The notes beneath the pieces were generated by a model. The model had not been told where the DNA came from. It was given only the letters and a program-made list of their open reading frames with translations, and searched no databases. A DNA stretch of 64,000 nt from Pomacea canaliculata (taxonomy: Eukaryota > Mollusca > Gastropoda > Architaenioglossa > Ampullariidae), in NCBI RefSeq assembly GCF_003073045.1, contig NC_037594.1:24930927-24994926 (forward strand). The letters run 5' to 3'. This document shows positions 35,366 to 47,900 of the stretch, piece by piece. The first letter of the stretch is position 1, and each line of letters opens with the position of its first letter. Made by a program: the position numbers and the translations under genes.

Positions 35366-35478
35366 TGGTACTGTAAACACAAACACTAACAATGGTTCCC
35401 TAAATTTGTAGACTTGACAAGAAAACGGCCGGGAGGTACAGTGCGAAACAGAAAGAGAGGGTGACACACTCGTCTTAC

Positions 35479-36118
35479 CTCAATAAAAGGCCAACAGTTG
35501 CACTACACAGACCGGCAGGAGAGAAAGTGAGACCATGAGACAGGAAACAGCAGATTGGCTCATAGATGAACACAAGTAGTCTGGTGTCTGGTCAAGGTAA
35601 TCATAGACCAGGGTAAATACTTTAATTTTGGACGAGGTTATCGTAGATTATCACAACTACTATGGACGAGGTAATCACAGTCTTTGGCAAGTACTCTGTA
35701 TTAGTTGATCCTCTACTGATGTAAACAAAAGGACTTTTTTTGTTGTTGAGGAAACCTGGTAACCGATATAATTAGGGTTCGAACGTTAGGAAGTCACTGC
35801 TGAAAACGGTGGTCTTCAGAACACAAGGTAGTATTAGAGACCACTGTGTTTGACAGGACACCATGCAGGCAATCAGAAAAAGTTGTCTATGACATAAGAA
35901 TAGCTACACGCAATTAATAGTAATCGCTGACAAACACGATCGAGAGACTAAACTAGAGATCTGGTGATTAAATGTTTTCCCCAAAATAGCTGCTGTTCGA
36001 AGAGAGAATAAACAATAAATCATCAAAAATTAAGAATCAATAGGATAGTAGGGATGAAACCATGCAGCCAATCAAAGTTTACATTTCTCTAGTAATACTT
36101 CTGTAGACTGAACTTACC
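35479..36118 (-). other. Predicted untranslated first exons (donors only) of the BTB-NPH3 gene
   Basis: Two excellent minus-strand donor sites, CAG|GTAAGTT (exon end 36118) and GAG|GTAAGAC (exon end 35479), lie upstream of the first coding exon, which itself starts just after possible acceptors (ACATAG, GTTAG near 34455-34465). This is the pattern of non-coding or alternative first exons. Upstream exon limits cannot be placed from sequence. Confidence 0.4.
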
Positions 36119-36560
36119 TGAAGTCAGTAATGAATGTGTATTATTAACGTGTAGCCGCTGGGCAAAGGTGAGTTTTGTCCTTTGTCGTCGTCAGTCCAAG
36201 ACACAGGGATACTATAGTATATATATGATGTTCCTACAGACAGCTTGTCACTCTAATAGTCTTTTGCCAAGTACAGAGTGACAGTGTTGACGACAGGTAA
36301 GGACGAGGAATTGTCTTTGCCAGTCCCATGTAAGTAGAGTGTGAGTACATCCACAGGTATGGCCGCTCACAAAGGCACTGGGAGACGCAAGTCAAGACAA
36401 GTTCTGAGGGGCGCGAGCTGGCCGAGGAAAATTTCAGTCTGATCGAAGTCGACTGTGTGCGGTGATTGGCACAAACGACGGCCTTCAAAGGCGACCTAGT
36501 GACTTGACACACAGGTAGAACTAACGGCACCTTAACGGTGCTGGGCTTTGACAAAAGGAT

Positions 36561-36572
36561 CACGTGACGTCA
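36561..36572. promoter_or_regulatory. Overlapping E-box and CRE upstream of BTB-NPH3
   Basis: CACGTG (36561-36566) overlaps the full CRE palindrome TGACGTCA (36565-36572). It lies about 440 bp above the donor at 36118, a plausible proximal promoter position for the BTB-NPH3 gene. E-box plus CRE pairs occur in clock- and cAMP-responsive promoters; function here is inference. Confidence 0.4.
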
Positions 36573-36895
36573 TGTGCCCCACCCCCCAGCAGTCTGCCAC
36601 GAAGGAAAACACTGTACACACAATTAGTGTGATCCTTGCCAATGTAAAAACTATTCCTCTCCAAAATGACAGTACCAGGGTATTTATCAGCCTCACAAAT
36701 AGGGGAAGAGATAGTGGGTGCGCGGACTGAAGTGTCATGTCTACATATGCTGCTTCAATGACAGTCAAGCCCCGTCTCTCCGTTTTTCTAGGTGAGGGAC
36801 CAGGCGCTAGTGGCATCATGCTTCCGCCCAAAGGCTCAACAGCAACCGAGGCAATCTCAGAATGTGCATGAGGCATGCTCAGACAAATGACAAAT

Positions 36896-37330
36896 ACACA
36901 GTGTTGTATAAGTATCAGAGCTTACAGCTGTCGTCTGCTTCACACTATTCTAGAGGTGTGTACACACACACAGCGTTGTATAAATATCACAGCTTACTGC
37001 TGTGGTCTCCTGCACACTGTTCTAGAAGTGTGTGTACACACACAGTGCTGTATACATATTAGAGCTTACTGTTACTGTCTGCTGCACACTGTTCTAGAAG
37101 TATATAATATGTATGTACACACAGTGTTGTAAAAATATCACAGCTTACTGCTGTGGTCTGCTGCACACTGTTCTAGAAGTGTATATATATATACACACAC
37201 ACAGTTGTATGCATATCAGAGCTTACTGTTGCGGTCTGCTGCACACTGTTCTATAAGTATATATGTATATGTACACACAGTGTTGTATAAATATCAGAGC
37301 TTACTACTGTTGTCTGCTGCATATAGTTCT
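36896..37330. repeat. Minisatellite, unit about 72-80 bp, 6 copies
   Basis: Each unit contains CAGTGTTGTATAAATATCAG, AGCTTACTGCTG, TCTGCTGCACACTGTTCTAG and an alternating TG/TA stretch. Copies start near 36901, 36973, 37047, 37123, 37203 and 37279. It sits between the BTB-NPH3 and GALC genes. The overlapping plus frames (36862-37546) are translations of this repeat. Confidence 0.88.
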
Positions 37331-37854
37331 CAACCCTTGTTTGTTGGCTTTCAACCATCTCTCTCCCTTTCACCCAGCAAAGTCCACAGCAGCACAGCTT
37401 TCCTGAGAGGTGTTGGCAAGGCTTATGCATACTTCCAACCTGCAGTCTATAGCAGTGCAGCTCTTCAGAGAAGTGATTACATCATTTTATATGCCTACTT
37501 TCCCTTGATTTTATCTGAAATCATATTCTTATTTCTTGATCCTTAGTTTATTGTTGACCAGTTTCCAATGTCATGTCAATAATGAAATCCAGCACTTGTA
37601 AGATTTGGATATATATGACAAATACTTTTTTTTTAAAATTAGAAATATAAGAATATGAATCAAAATTGTGAGGATTTTACTGAGAAACAATTGTCTTTCA
37701 TACTGACATTTACGTATTTATTGATGGTCTGTGATTAGGTAGTTGTTTGGACACTGTGACTAAGAATAAGCATCACTGACAGCACAATGTTTCCTTTGTC
37801 ATCATAGTTTAAATGTACATATAAATTTATATTTAGACACCAGATGAAGGTCAG

Positions 37855-37982
37855 TTTGTTGTCAGTGCTGATTGGTGGCAAGTTTGTTGTCAGTGCTGAT
37901 TGGTGGCAAGTTTGTTGTCAGTGCTGATTGGTGGCAAGTTTGTGTTGTCAGTACTAATTGATGGCAAGTTTGTGTTGTCAAG
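37855..37982. repeat. Minisatellite, unit 31-34 bp, about 4-5 copies
   Basis: TTTGTTGTCAGTGCTGATTG followed by GTGGCAAG is repeated in tandem. The first three copies are nearly identical and the later ones have diverged. Confidence 0.88.
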
Positions 37983-38919
37983 AGGGAAAGGAGAGGACCA
38001 TGGGGTGAAATCGAGGACTACACCTAACCTCCCACTAGGCCGACCCCAATCTGCAAGTCCTGTTAGCAATAGATTCCTCTATTTCCAGTGCATCATGTTC
38101 TTAATGTTAAAAACCCTTAAGTCATGGCTTCTAGACAAGAGTTCCACAATATGTTGTTGACAAGTTGACCTCCTTATTGGATTGGCATTGTCACACACAC
38201 ACACACACATAAATGATACAACACAAATCAAACTGTTATTTTTTAATATTTATTTGTGCAAATTTCAATCCTCCCCCCCCCCCAAACAAATACATTCACA
38301 TGCACACAGATACACACACATCCTAAATACATATCCATAAATAAATATGTGTGAATATATTCCCTTCTATGCATGCACAAAAACATTTACAAAGCCATTG
38401 CTTTGTGACAATACATCTTCTGGAAGATCATCAAAGCAGGCTTTCAGCAAAAATCTCAAAAGGATTTCAAGACTGGAACCTATTTCTGGAATGTTCACAA
38501 GACATCACAAATAGTCTCAGACAGTATTCACAATACAAATGTTTGTAGCACAATTGCTTGTAAACAATGCTCATTATTATTAATTATACAAAATAGAAAA
38601 TGGCTGTTCATTATTATTAATTATTTAAAGAATAAAACTCACTGTAATGTCTGATAATTAGGCTGCTTATCATCCATATGATACCAGCTGCATATTAATT
38701 TGAATACACTGACTGTACAATATATGTGTAGTCGGCTTTTGTTATCAATGATGTTCCATCTTCCTCTGCATCTGCAACCAGTATGGCTACATGTCCCCTC
38801 TGTCCTGAGATCAAAACGAGGGTCCCTAAACAAGCCCACTTCCCCAATTGATATGGGTGTAAATATACTGTACAAGTTCTGTTGTTGACAAGGAAACCTA
38901 TGTACATATCACTCTATAG
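37983..38919. other. GALC 3' UTR and intergenic spacer
   Basis: No coding exon. A minus-strand AATAAA at 38254-38249 is about 670 bases after the GALC stop and is a plausible polyadenylation signal. A (CA)n tract lies at 38192-38208 and a C run at 38272-38283. Confidence 0.5.
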
Positions 38920-41900
38920 TTAGTGGTGTTTCTTAATTTCAGGTGAAAAATATAGACTGCTGCCTTTTCTGGTGCCTGTCTGTGCAGGCACCTGCATTCG
39001 ACGTAGACCCTCTTCTTGTGATGTTATTAAGAAGTTGTCAAAATCTGCTATGCCATATGATTCTGTGCCCAGAGCTGCAAAACCATTTGCTGGTGAATTT
39101 GGGATCGAAACATTAAACAGTACGTTGTTGTTGACTGATCCAATGGCTCCTGTTTTCTGGTGAAAGAAACAGTAATATTGTTTGATTGATGGAAAGAACA
39201 GCTCATAATCATGCATGCACGTACGTGTGCATGAATGCACGCACATGTGCATGCGCACACACATAGTTCATTGAAACAGGTTCCAGTAAAATATAATGCA
39301 TCCTACTGACTCATGGTAAAAAATAGCAAATGAGCTGTCAAATAATTGAAAATAGTTCAACTTACTGTAATGAGAAGAGAAAGTTTATTCCAGACTGACA
39401 GTGATGTGTTGATATTGCCGGACACCACATTCTGAGTGTGAGCTGTTAACAAATAACACCTGGTGTAAGGGTAATTGATCTTGGTCATGAAAGACCCAAC
39501 ACACACACACACAATACAGTGTCATGAAAATCTGTAGAGATAATGTATAATTAACTTCTGATCAACCAATCTACTGCAATTTTAACCATTTAGACATTAA
39601 ATGCATAGGCAGATGTGGCAGGCTTAGGACTTTCTAGAGCTGGAACATGTTATCTATGCTCATTCATCCCACCTTCAGTCCAGAGACACAATCAGCTTAA
39701 ACACACACGACTGCTGCTTTCTTCCAATCTTGAGCATGGTGTTTATTTCATACTTGTATCTGGAGCATGGTGTTCATTGAATACTTTTTTTACTTTTGTC
39801 CCATATTGACGTACATAGGGCGTGCCCTATTATCTGTGCTGTTTAATATTTTTCTGGAGAACATCATGCATTAAACCCATTACACATTTATTTCCATTGG
39901 TGGTAGGCCGATTTGCAGCCTATACTTTGCAGACAATTTTGATATGATAGCAGGTTCTAGCAGAAAACCTTATCAGCAGACTGTCAGTTTGAACCCATAT
40001 GGAATAGAGACCATCATTGACAACAGTAAAGTCCCGGCCATTGGCAATGGGAAAGCAGATTTGACTGGTAAGATGAGAACAAATATCTGGCCGTTACTTC
40101 CTAGATCTACAAGCCTGCTGTAGTGCTGCAGAACAAATGTTAACTACTCTCTTGTAAGCTGGCACATTCAGGACTTTCTATTCTAAGTGACTTAAGTCAA
40201 AATGTTCCTAATGAATGAGCATACAGGCCACAAATCAGGATGTTGCAAGAAGAGGGAAACTAAATGTTTTTCCATTACTAACCATTTTGCCTGAACTTGT
40301 CTGCAAATGAGATTTCTATTTTATTTCTGCACAGCACATCCTAATACTACTGAAAATGTGCTAAGAGCATGAGCCATCAAGCACAAACTCTGGTGACACA
40401 CACATACCCAAATCATAGGAAACAATGTAGCGCTTGGTTTGAGGGAACAGGAAGAAAAAGATGCCTTTGGCTTCATATGCATCACACCCTCCATTCTGCA
40501 CTCTGGCTGCAACGAAGACTCCATTAGTGCCGTTGACCGCTCCAACTGCTGCATCTACTTCTACATAGATGTCAGTCCTGCCAAACAGTAACAAAACATT
40601 GTTATATCCACCTCAACATATATGTCAGTTATATAGTAACAGCACAGTGTCATATCCACTTCAAAAAAGATACCAGATGCTATGACAAACATAAACAGCA
40701 GCACAGTGAGCAATGTTACATTAACTGTATTACAATCTGACATACTAAATAAAAGCAATAAAATTAATTTAGTAAAAGTAATTTTACAACCAGATGAACT
40801 AATTAAGTATCATAACCTGAGACAGTGACAAAGTTATCATCTGATGTTCTCTACAATGGTGCCAAGCATAAAAAACTATCTCAGCAAAAGTCAATAAAAC
40901 TGAAAATAAGTAGTGCACACACTAACGCTAAGCAGAACAGTAGATGGCAAACTTATGACTCATGAATCTTTCATTACATCAAGTTGAGGCCAGGGACTTG
41001 TGATACAGTAAAAATAGTCCCGATGCTCTTGCATTGAATATTCTGAAGAAAGTATATCAAAATATATCTGCAGACACTCTAGCCAGCAGACTCTCCCATG
41101 TCCTGAATTTTTAGGTCTGCACAGATTGGTTTTCAACATAAAATGACCTCTGACTGGCAGAGATCTTCTAAATGCAGACACAGATATTTTAAGGACAAAT
41201 TCATCCCTTTACCTGTCACAAGCATACAGTGTTTAGTTCCTGGCAATGTCACCCATATTCAATAGTGCATATGAATGGTGCAGCCCAGGGATTTACAGTT
41301 TCTCCCATCTCCCATACTCATAAGAATTATGGGTTTCCAATTGCACCTCTTCCTGTTATCAAGTAACAAGTATGATAATTTTTTGAAAGAAAAGCTGTTT
41401 GCAGTCTGAAGGAGAAGAATCATCTCTTTACAACAGCAGATAAAGTGGGTTGGAGAAGAAATAAAGTACTTAACTGTACTATGGAAGATGAGATAGGAAA
41501 GAATGTCCTCAAGAAACAGTCACAAGTGATATCCTTCTCCAAAAAAGGAAACATGAGAACACCAAAGCTTAGAAACATGAGTATCATTAGCAGCCCAGGC
41601 AAAGTGATGCTGACAGAAGCCCTCAGTTATTCCAATTCAGTACATGGGACTTTGTAGAAAACCTGACTGGCAGAATCTCGAAAAGAAGTTCAAATGTTGC
41701 ACCCTAAAAGAAAAGTATTTGCAGCATCAGCAGAATGTATGACATGATGGGCTGTGAGAAATGAGAAGGGTCTGATGCCAATGAGGCATAGTTTTACAAC
41801 TTGCAGTTTGCAGATGATATGATCTCATAAAAGGTTGTAACGATGAATGTCAAGTCCCACAGACTGACAAAGCAGAGGGAATGGAACCTCACACTCAACG

Positions 41901-44900
41901 AAGCAATATGTGAGGGATAGGCACTGCTCTAACAACAAAGCTGATCTTGAGAAAATTATGGTCTCTAATATCTCACACAAAGGTCACAAGACTCTTTTCA
42001 GCTTTGATTTTCTGTCAGCACAAAATATACAAATCTCTCAGTTTCCATCCCATTGCCAGAAACTCCAGAGATGGACAATGCTTGTTCACACACCTAGGAC
42101 CAAGCATCAGATGAAGCTACACAGGATTTCCTCCCATGAATAAAGCAACAAGCATGTATGGAGCACAGATGCCTCTCTGTTTGCCTCTGACTTACCAAAC
42201 ATGGGCAAGATCTGATTAGAGTCCACTCTTAGTTCTCCTTGGCTACCGGTTAATGATTATTTACAACTCATGTGGCCTTCATCAATGAGCTTTTTATTTG
42301 GCTGATTTGGTTTGGGTAGATGTGTTTTATTTTTAAGGATTATGGTCTAGCTTTGCAGGTGTGTTTCACTTGTCAAGGATCTGTGTCTAGCTTGGTTGGG
42401 CTGTGTTTCACTTGTCAAAGATCAGGGACTGGCTGGAAGTTTCTTGTTCTTGTCCTAACCCTTAGCTCCATTCTTGCAACATGTGTAATGTTTTATAACT
42501 CGTCTGATGGTTATTTTTTTTTTTCTCTTTAAGTAGAAATGAAGGTGGAAATGAGAATGTTAAGTATCCTCTTAGATGACCACTACCTGTGAAATATATC
42601 TGCACATAGAACATGCACACACACACAAACAGTAACATCAACAAAATATACAAGCACATAGCACACACACACACACACACAAACTATAGCACCACCAAAA
42701 TATATAAACATATAGGACACATACAAACACAAATACACGCACCAGAATAAAGGTGAAAAGACATGATGGACATGTGAAGCCACGACCAACCTACCAGTTG
42801 CTGTTTCCCCCAAGTGTAATGGGAAAGACGAGCCTGATGGGGCACCATTGTATGGGGTTGTGCAGTACTACCTGTCTCAGTACCTTGCCATGACCAGGAT
42901 CTCCTGTGGCTAGCACCTCAAACGCCCCAATCTGTTGGGCTAAGTTATACGGCTCTGCATGCTCCGTGTAGTCTGACAAGAGGCAAAGGGCAGGAAACTG
43001 TAATCTTTCTATGGGGTGCATCATCCCTCCTGTTTATCTGCTCTTCTTCTCTACCTCTTCTGCCTATAAGCACTCTCTCATTTTCTACTGTGATGATAGC
43101 ATGTGTCTATCAGCAAACTGCTGCAAATCTAATTTTACCACTCTGACAATTGCACCTCTCTACCAGTAATTAGATGTGATCTCATGTCTCCTGCTATTCA
43201 ACTGCCTAACTCTTTCAGAGATAAACCACCCATAGCTTTAGTGGTTTAACATGCTTTGCCCATGGTCCTTTAGGAACTGACCCTACTTATGATGACTGTT
43301 CCCAGCTTGAACTGCATCTACCTAGTCTCCCTCCTCCCCTGATGACTAGTACAGGCAGTGACCAACAAGTGGATGACGATGATGCACTGCTCACTGTTAT
43401 TTTCTCCTGTCACCTAAAATGCTTCGTTTCTCTACTGTTGGGTTAAGTCTATGATACTGATCATTTTTTTTTTATATTCCCAGTTCTATGATTATGATCA
43501 AATTCTCATAATATTCCTCTATTCCTATTTCCCTCCTGCTGTTACACATCTCCCCTGATACTCACTGCCCAAACAGCTACTAGTTAACGGACACTATGCA
43601 TCATTGCAGGAAATACATTACAGCCATCAAGCAGAGATATGAGCAAGCAAGCAAGCAAGCAAAGCAGACATGCAGAAAAGGCAGCTGATGTTTAGCAAAG
43701 CATGCCAAAAGACAAGAAACACCTGTGACAGGTAGAAAAGTACAAACATTGTCATGCATGCTAACAGAAAAACATTATCCTTGACAGCTAGAATGGTATA
43801 CAGACTGTGACTGAAGTTCTACACATTTGCAGTCTGTATACACTTACAGATTGGGACTGGAGTTGTGTATATGATTAGACTGTGACTGGAGTTGTATATA
43901 AGTACAGACTGTGACTGGAATTGAACTTATCAGCAGACTGTGACTGCAGTTGTATATATGTATAGACTGTGACTGGAGTTGCATATATCTACAGCACAGA
44001 ATGCCACACACTTGGTGTACAGACTGACTGGAGTTGTCTGTATCTAAAAAAATGTGACTGGAGTATATATCTGCAGACTGTGCACATTAAATTCTGTCAT
44101 TTCAGTCGGTGTAATCAGAACTTGCTCGGGCTTTTCTCAAATCAAAGTGTGTGATGCTACAGCAAATCCCGACTTCTAATCAATGCATCTCTCTCTAATA
44201 ATGAAACAGAATTCTGAGATTTAAGCAGCTTCTTCTTCCAACAGACCTGCAGTCCTCTTCCAGCTGTTTGGCACAGAGCAGCCTCTTAGACCTAATAAAC
44301 CTGAAAAGCCTTCTTCTAGCTGTCTGGCATGGAACAACTTGAAACTTACAGAGTTGTGTCACCTTTTTCTAATCTTAATAAAGTTGACCGATACTGAAAG
44401 AACTGCCTCATCTTGTTAACATAATAATAAAGTATACTTGCACAGTGCAATATCCCAGACCAAGAGACAAGCTCATGGAATTTTACAAATTTCTATCAAC
44501 ACCACTGTTCCAGTTATAGAACAGATGAAATAGGCGTGAGTTTTTTTATGTTCATAGGGTTAGCAAAATATCTCTTTGAAAAACCATAATGCATATCTAA
44601 TCTTATTACGGCTGGTGCAGGGACCATAATGCATGTCAGATCTTATAACAGCTGGTGCAGGGAAATCACTGAACCAGCTTCCTGTATAACTCTACAGACC
44701 GTAGCCTGACAAAGCTACCTACATCTGACACATCTACTACTAGATGCTGTATTTAAAACTTTTAAAAAAAGACTAATTATAACTACTGTCTGCAGTTGAC
44801 CTGCTGTACCACAAATACTTGACCACTTGACCACTTGACCAATTGTGAATGTACTGTCTGTAGCTCACCAGCTGTAATTTCCAATCATATTAATGGCAGC

Positions 44901-47900
44901 ACCATATGCATTTTTTTGGTCAGCATCACACCAGGCCACAGGACGCTGCAGCATCATCTGTCGTACCACTTTGCCATGAAGAGCATCTGACTGCACTATC
45001 TCAAATGACCCTGTCTGCTGGGCCAGGTTAAAGGGCTCTTGGCTTAGTTGGTAACCTGGCATTAAAAAAAAATCAGTAATTCTGATGACAATATTCATGG
45101 TAGCTCTACTTGTTCACACAATATGATTCTCCTTTCAGTAAGTTTTTGAAGTTTAGCTCTTTAGGCTCACACTTTCTGTAGGATCAGACTCGGAAGCTTT
45201 GTCCCAAGTTATATTTTCATTGAGTTCTAAACTTCCCTGACTTAAGTTTGGACAACAAACAAGGTACAAATGTCACAAAGGCTATGCTTATGATTTGAAT
45301 GTAAACAGATTAGTTACATTACATGTACATAGGAAATTCATGTTTACTAACATCTGTTTCTGATTTTATAAAGTATGGTTTTTGTCTAGCAAGACTTGCT
45401 CTTAGAGTTTATAGATATGTTTTTTTTTTTGTCTGCCAGCATCCATTTTTAAAGTCAAGACCAGACACTATTCTCAAGTTTATTCTCTGAGAAGATCCTA
45501 TTAATGTAATTGTCTTGACAAGACATACTGCTGGGAAATCAAATGTAGCATGTAATTGATTTGTCTGTTCTTTCCTCCCTTGACTGGTATCTGTTGACCA
45601 ATGGCTATGTTGATCTGATCCACCACCAGTTGGTGCAACTTACTTTGTAGTGGTGTGGTGGCTTGCATGCCTTGTCGATCCACAGAGCTATGTCAGTGGG
45701 AGCCTTGTGCTCCTGGCAGGTCTAACCAAACCAAACAGGTCTGTCAGGGATGAGGCCAGACTAAAATGTTGCACCCTGGCCCTCCAGGTTGGGGGTTTTG
45801 CTTTGGGCTAACAACCCACTCATGTAAAAACAAAAGCTGTTACAGAAACCGCAACAGTACCACAACAAGGGCCTGGTCAGGAAGATTCCTCTCTAGAAGA
45901 GATTATGACACATGCTGGTGAAAGCCTTAGGATAGCCAGCTCACCGACTCATCTTTTGAGGACCAAGGCAAGAACCGGGATAGTGACAATGGAACATCAG
46001 AACCCTCAATGAAAGTGGCAAGTCAGCTCAAGTGGCAAGAGAAATGAGAAAATACAACATCAGGGTTCTCGGGAAACCAGATGGAATGGAAGTGGCCAGA
46101 CCAGACTAACATCAGGAGAAACTATTATTTACTCTGGCCACAAAGACCTGAACAAGACCTAATGTCAACACAGGCAACAAAGGCACTGATGGCCTGGGAA
46201 TCAGTCTCACCACCGCTCATGTCAGCAAGATTCAACACCAAAACATCATCCAATGCTATGCCCCAACAACTGCAACAGAGGAAGAGGAAAAAGAAGACTT
46301 TTACAGTTCCATGCAGTCTCTGCTTGACCACACACCAAGAAGAGATCATGAGATCATTATGGAAGACCTAAAATGTCCAAGTGGGAGATGATAACACCAA
46401 CAGGGAACTCATTGTGCGTTGGAACCTGCAACAAAAATGGAGAGCTCTTCACAGACTTCTGAGTTTCAATGACCATGTCATAGGTGGGACTGTGTTCCCA
46501 CACAAGAATATACACAAGACAACTTGGACTTCCCCTGTTGGCCAGACGGAAAACCAGACTGACCATATAACAGTTGCTCAAAAGTGGAGAAGGAGTATTC
46601 AAGATGTCCAAGTGAGGAGAGGTGTAGATGTTGCTTCAGACCACCAGCTCCTGGTGGCAGTCTTCAAGACTAAGCTGAAGTCCTTCATTGATCCAGCAGG
46701 CAGACCACACCACAAGTTCAATACTCAATGCCTCAAGAACAAGGAAACAAGGGAAATTTATAGCTGTGAAGTCAAGAATAAGTATGAGGCCCTTTCAGGA
46801 CTGACAGAAGAAATACTGAAAGAACACTGGTAAACACTCAAGAGCATTTAGAAGACAACCTGTACAGATGTTCTAGGGAAGAGGGAAAGAAAACACAAGG
46901 AATGGGTGACTCCAGAATGAAGACTAGCGTAAGACAGGGTTGCATATTATCACCAACAATCTTCATGATGGTGATAGACTGGATTATGCGCAAGACAACC
47001 CAAGACAACAGCACTGGTATCCAGTGGACCTTCACCAAACAGTTAGAGATATTAGATGACATTAGTCTCCAATCTCACCGGCAACAACATGCACAAACCA
47101 AACTGAGTAAGCTAGTAAAAGAAGCAGAGAAAACTGGCTTAAAGGTCAACAGAAAGAAGACCAAAGTGATGAGAATCAACAACAAGCAGGAACTCCCAAT
47201 CCAAATTCAAGGACAGAGCATCCTGGAAACAGACCACTTCACGTATCTGAGGAGCACTGCCAACAAGGCCAAACCAGACCAGCTTATACCACTTCCCTGT
47301 CAAGCAGATTCTACCTTTCACATCCATGCAGAAGAATGGGAACCATGGGGGATTTTGTAAAGTCTGTACTTTACTGTAGGATGATGGACCTTGGTGGCAA
47401 ACTGCTGTGTCTCTGTTCCAATCCTGATGTGGATGTCTGTAGTGCAGGTGTCATCTTTGGAAAGGGTGGCTCCAAAATACTTTAATCTCTTTATCTCCTC
47501 AAACTCTGCCTTGTTGCTGCTGATAGTGTTAACCATGACTTTGGTCTTGTCAGAGCTGGTCTCTGTTCCATATGTGCTTGTACAGTCTCTCAGACAAAGT
47601 GCTGATGATGCTATCAGACTGAGGTCTCCTCCACAGAATAGGTAACATAGAGGTCTCCCACTGATGATACCTATCATCAGATCAATGTTTTCTGTGCAGA
47701 ACAGGTAACTCAGAGGTCTCCCGCTGATGGTATTTGAGATGTGATGTACTGTCTTGCATATTCTCCAAGAAAATGTTAACAGTACTGGCAATAAGGGCAC
47801 CCCTGGCAAATACCCCTTTTTGTCTGAAAGAAGTCTTGAGATCAGTTGTTGAAAAAGTACTGCACATCTTGAGCTCTTGTACAGGGTTTCCATGACTTGA

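Noticed and set aside
36862..37546. Plus-strand frames of 66-113 codons
   Set aside because: They are translations of the 75-bp minisatellite, with periodic CxxxHT peptides.
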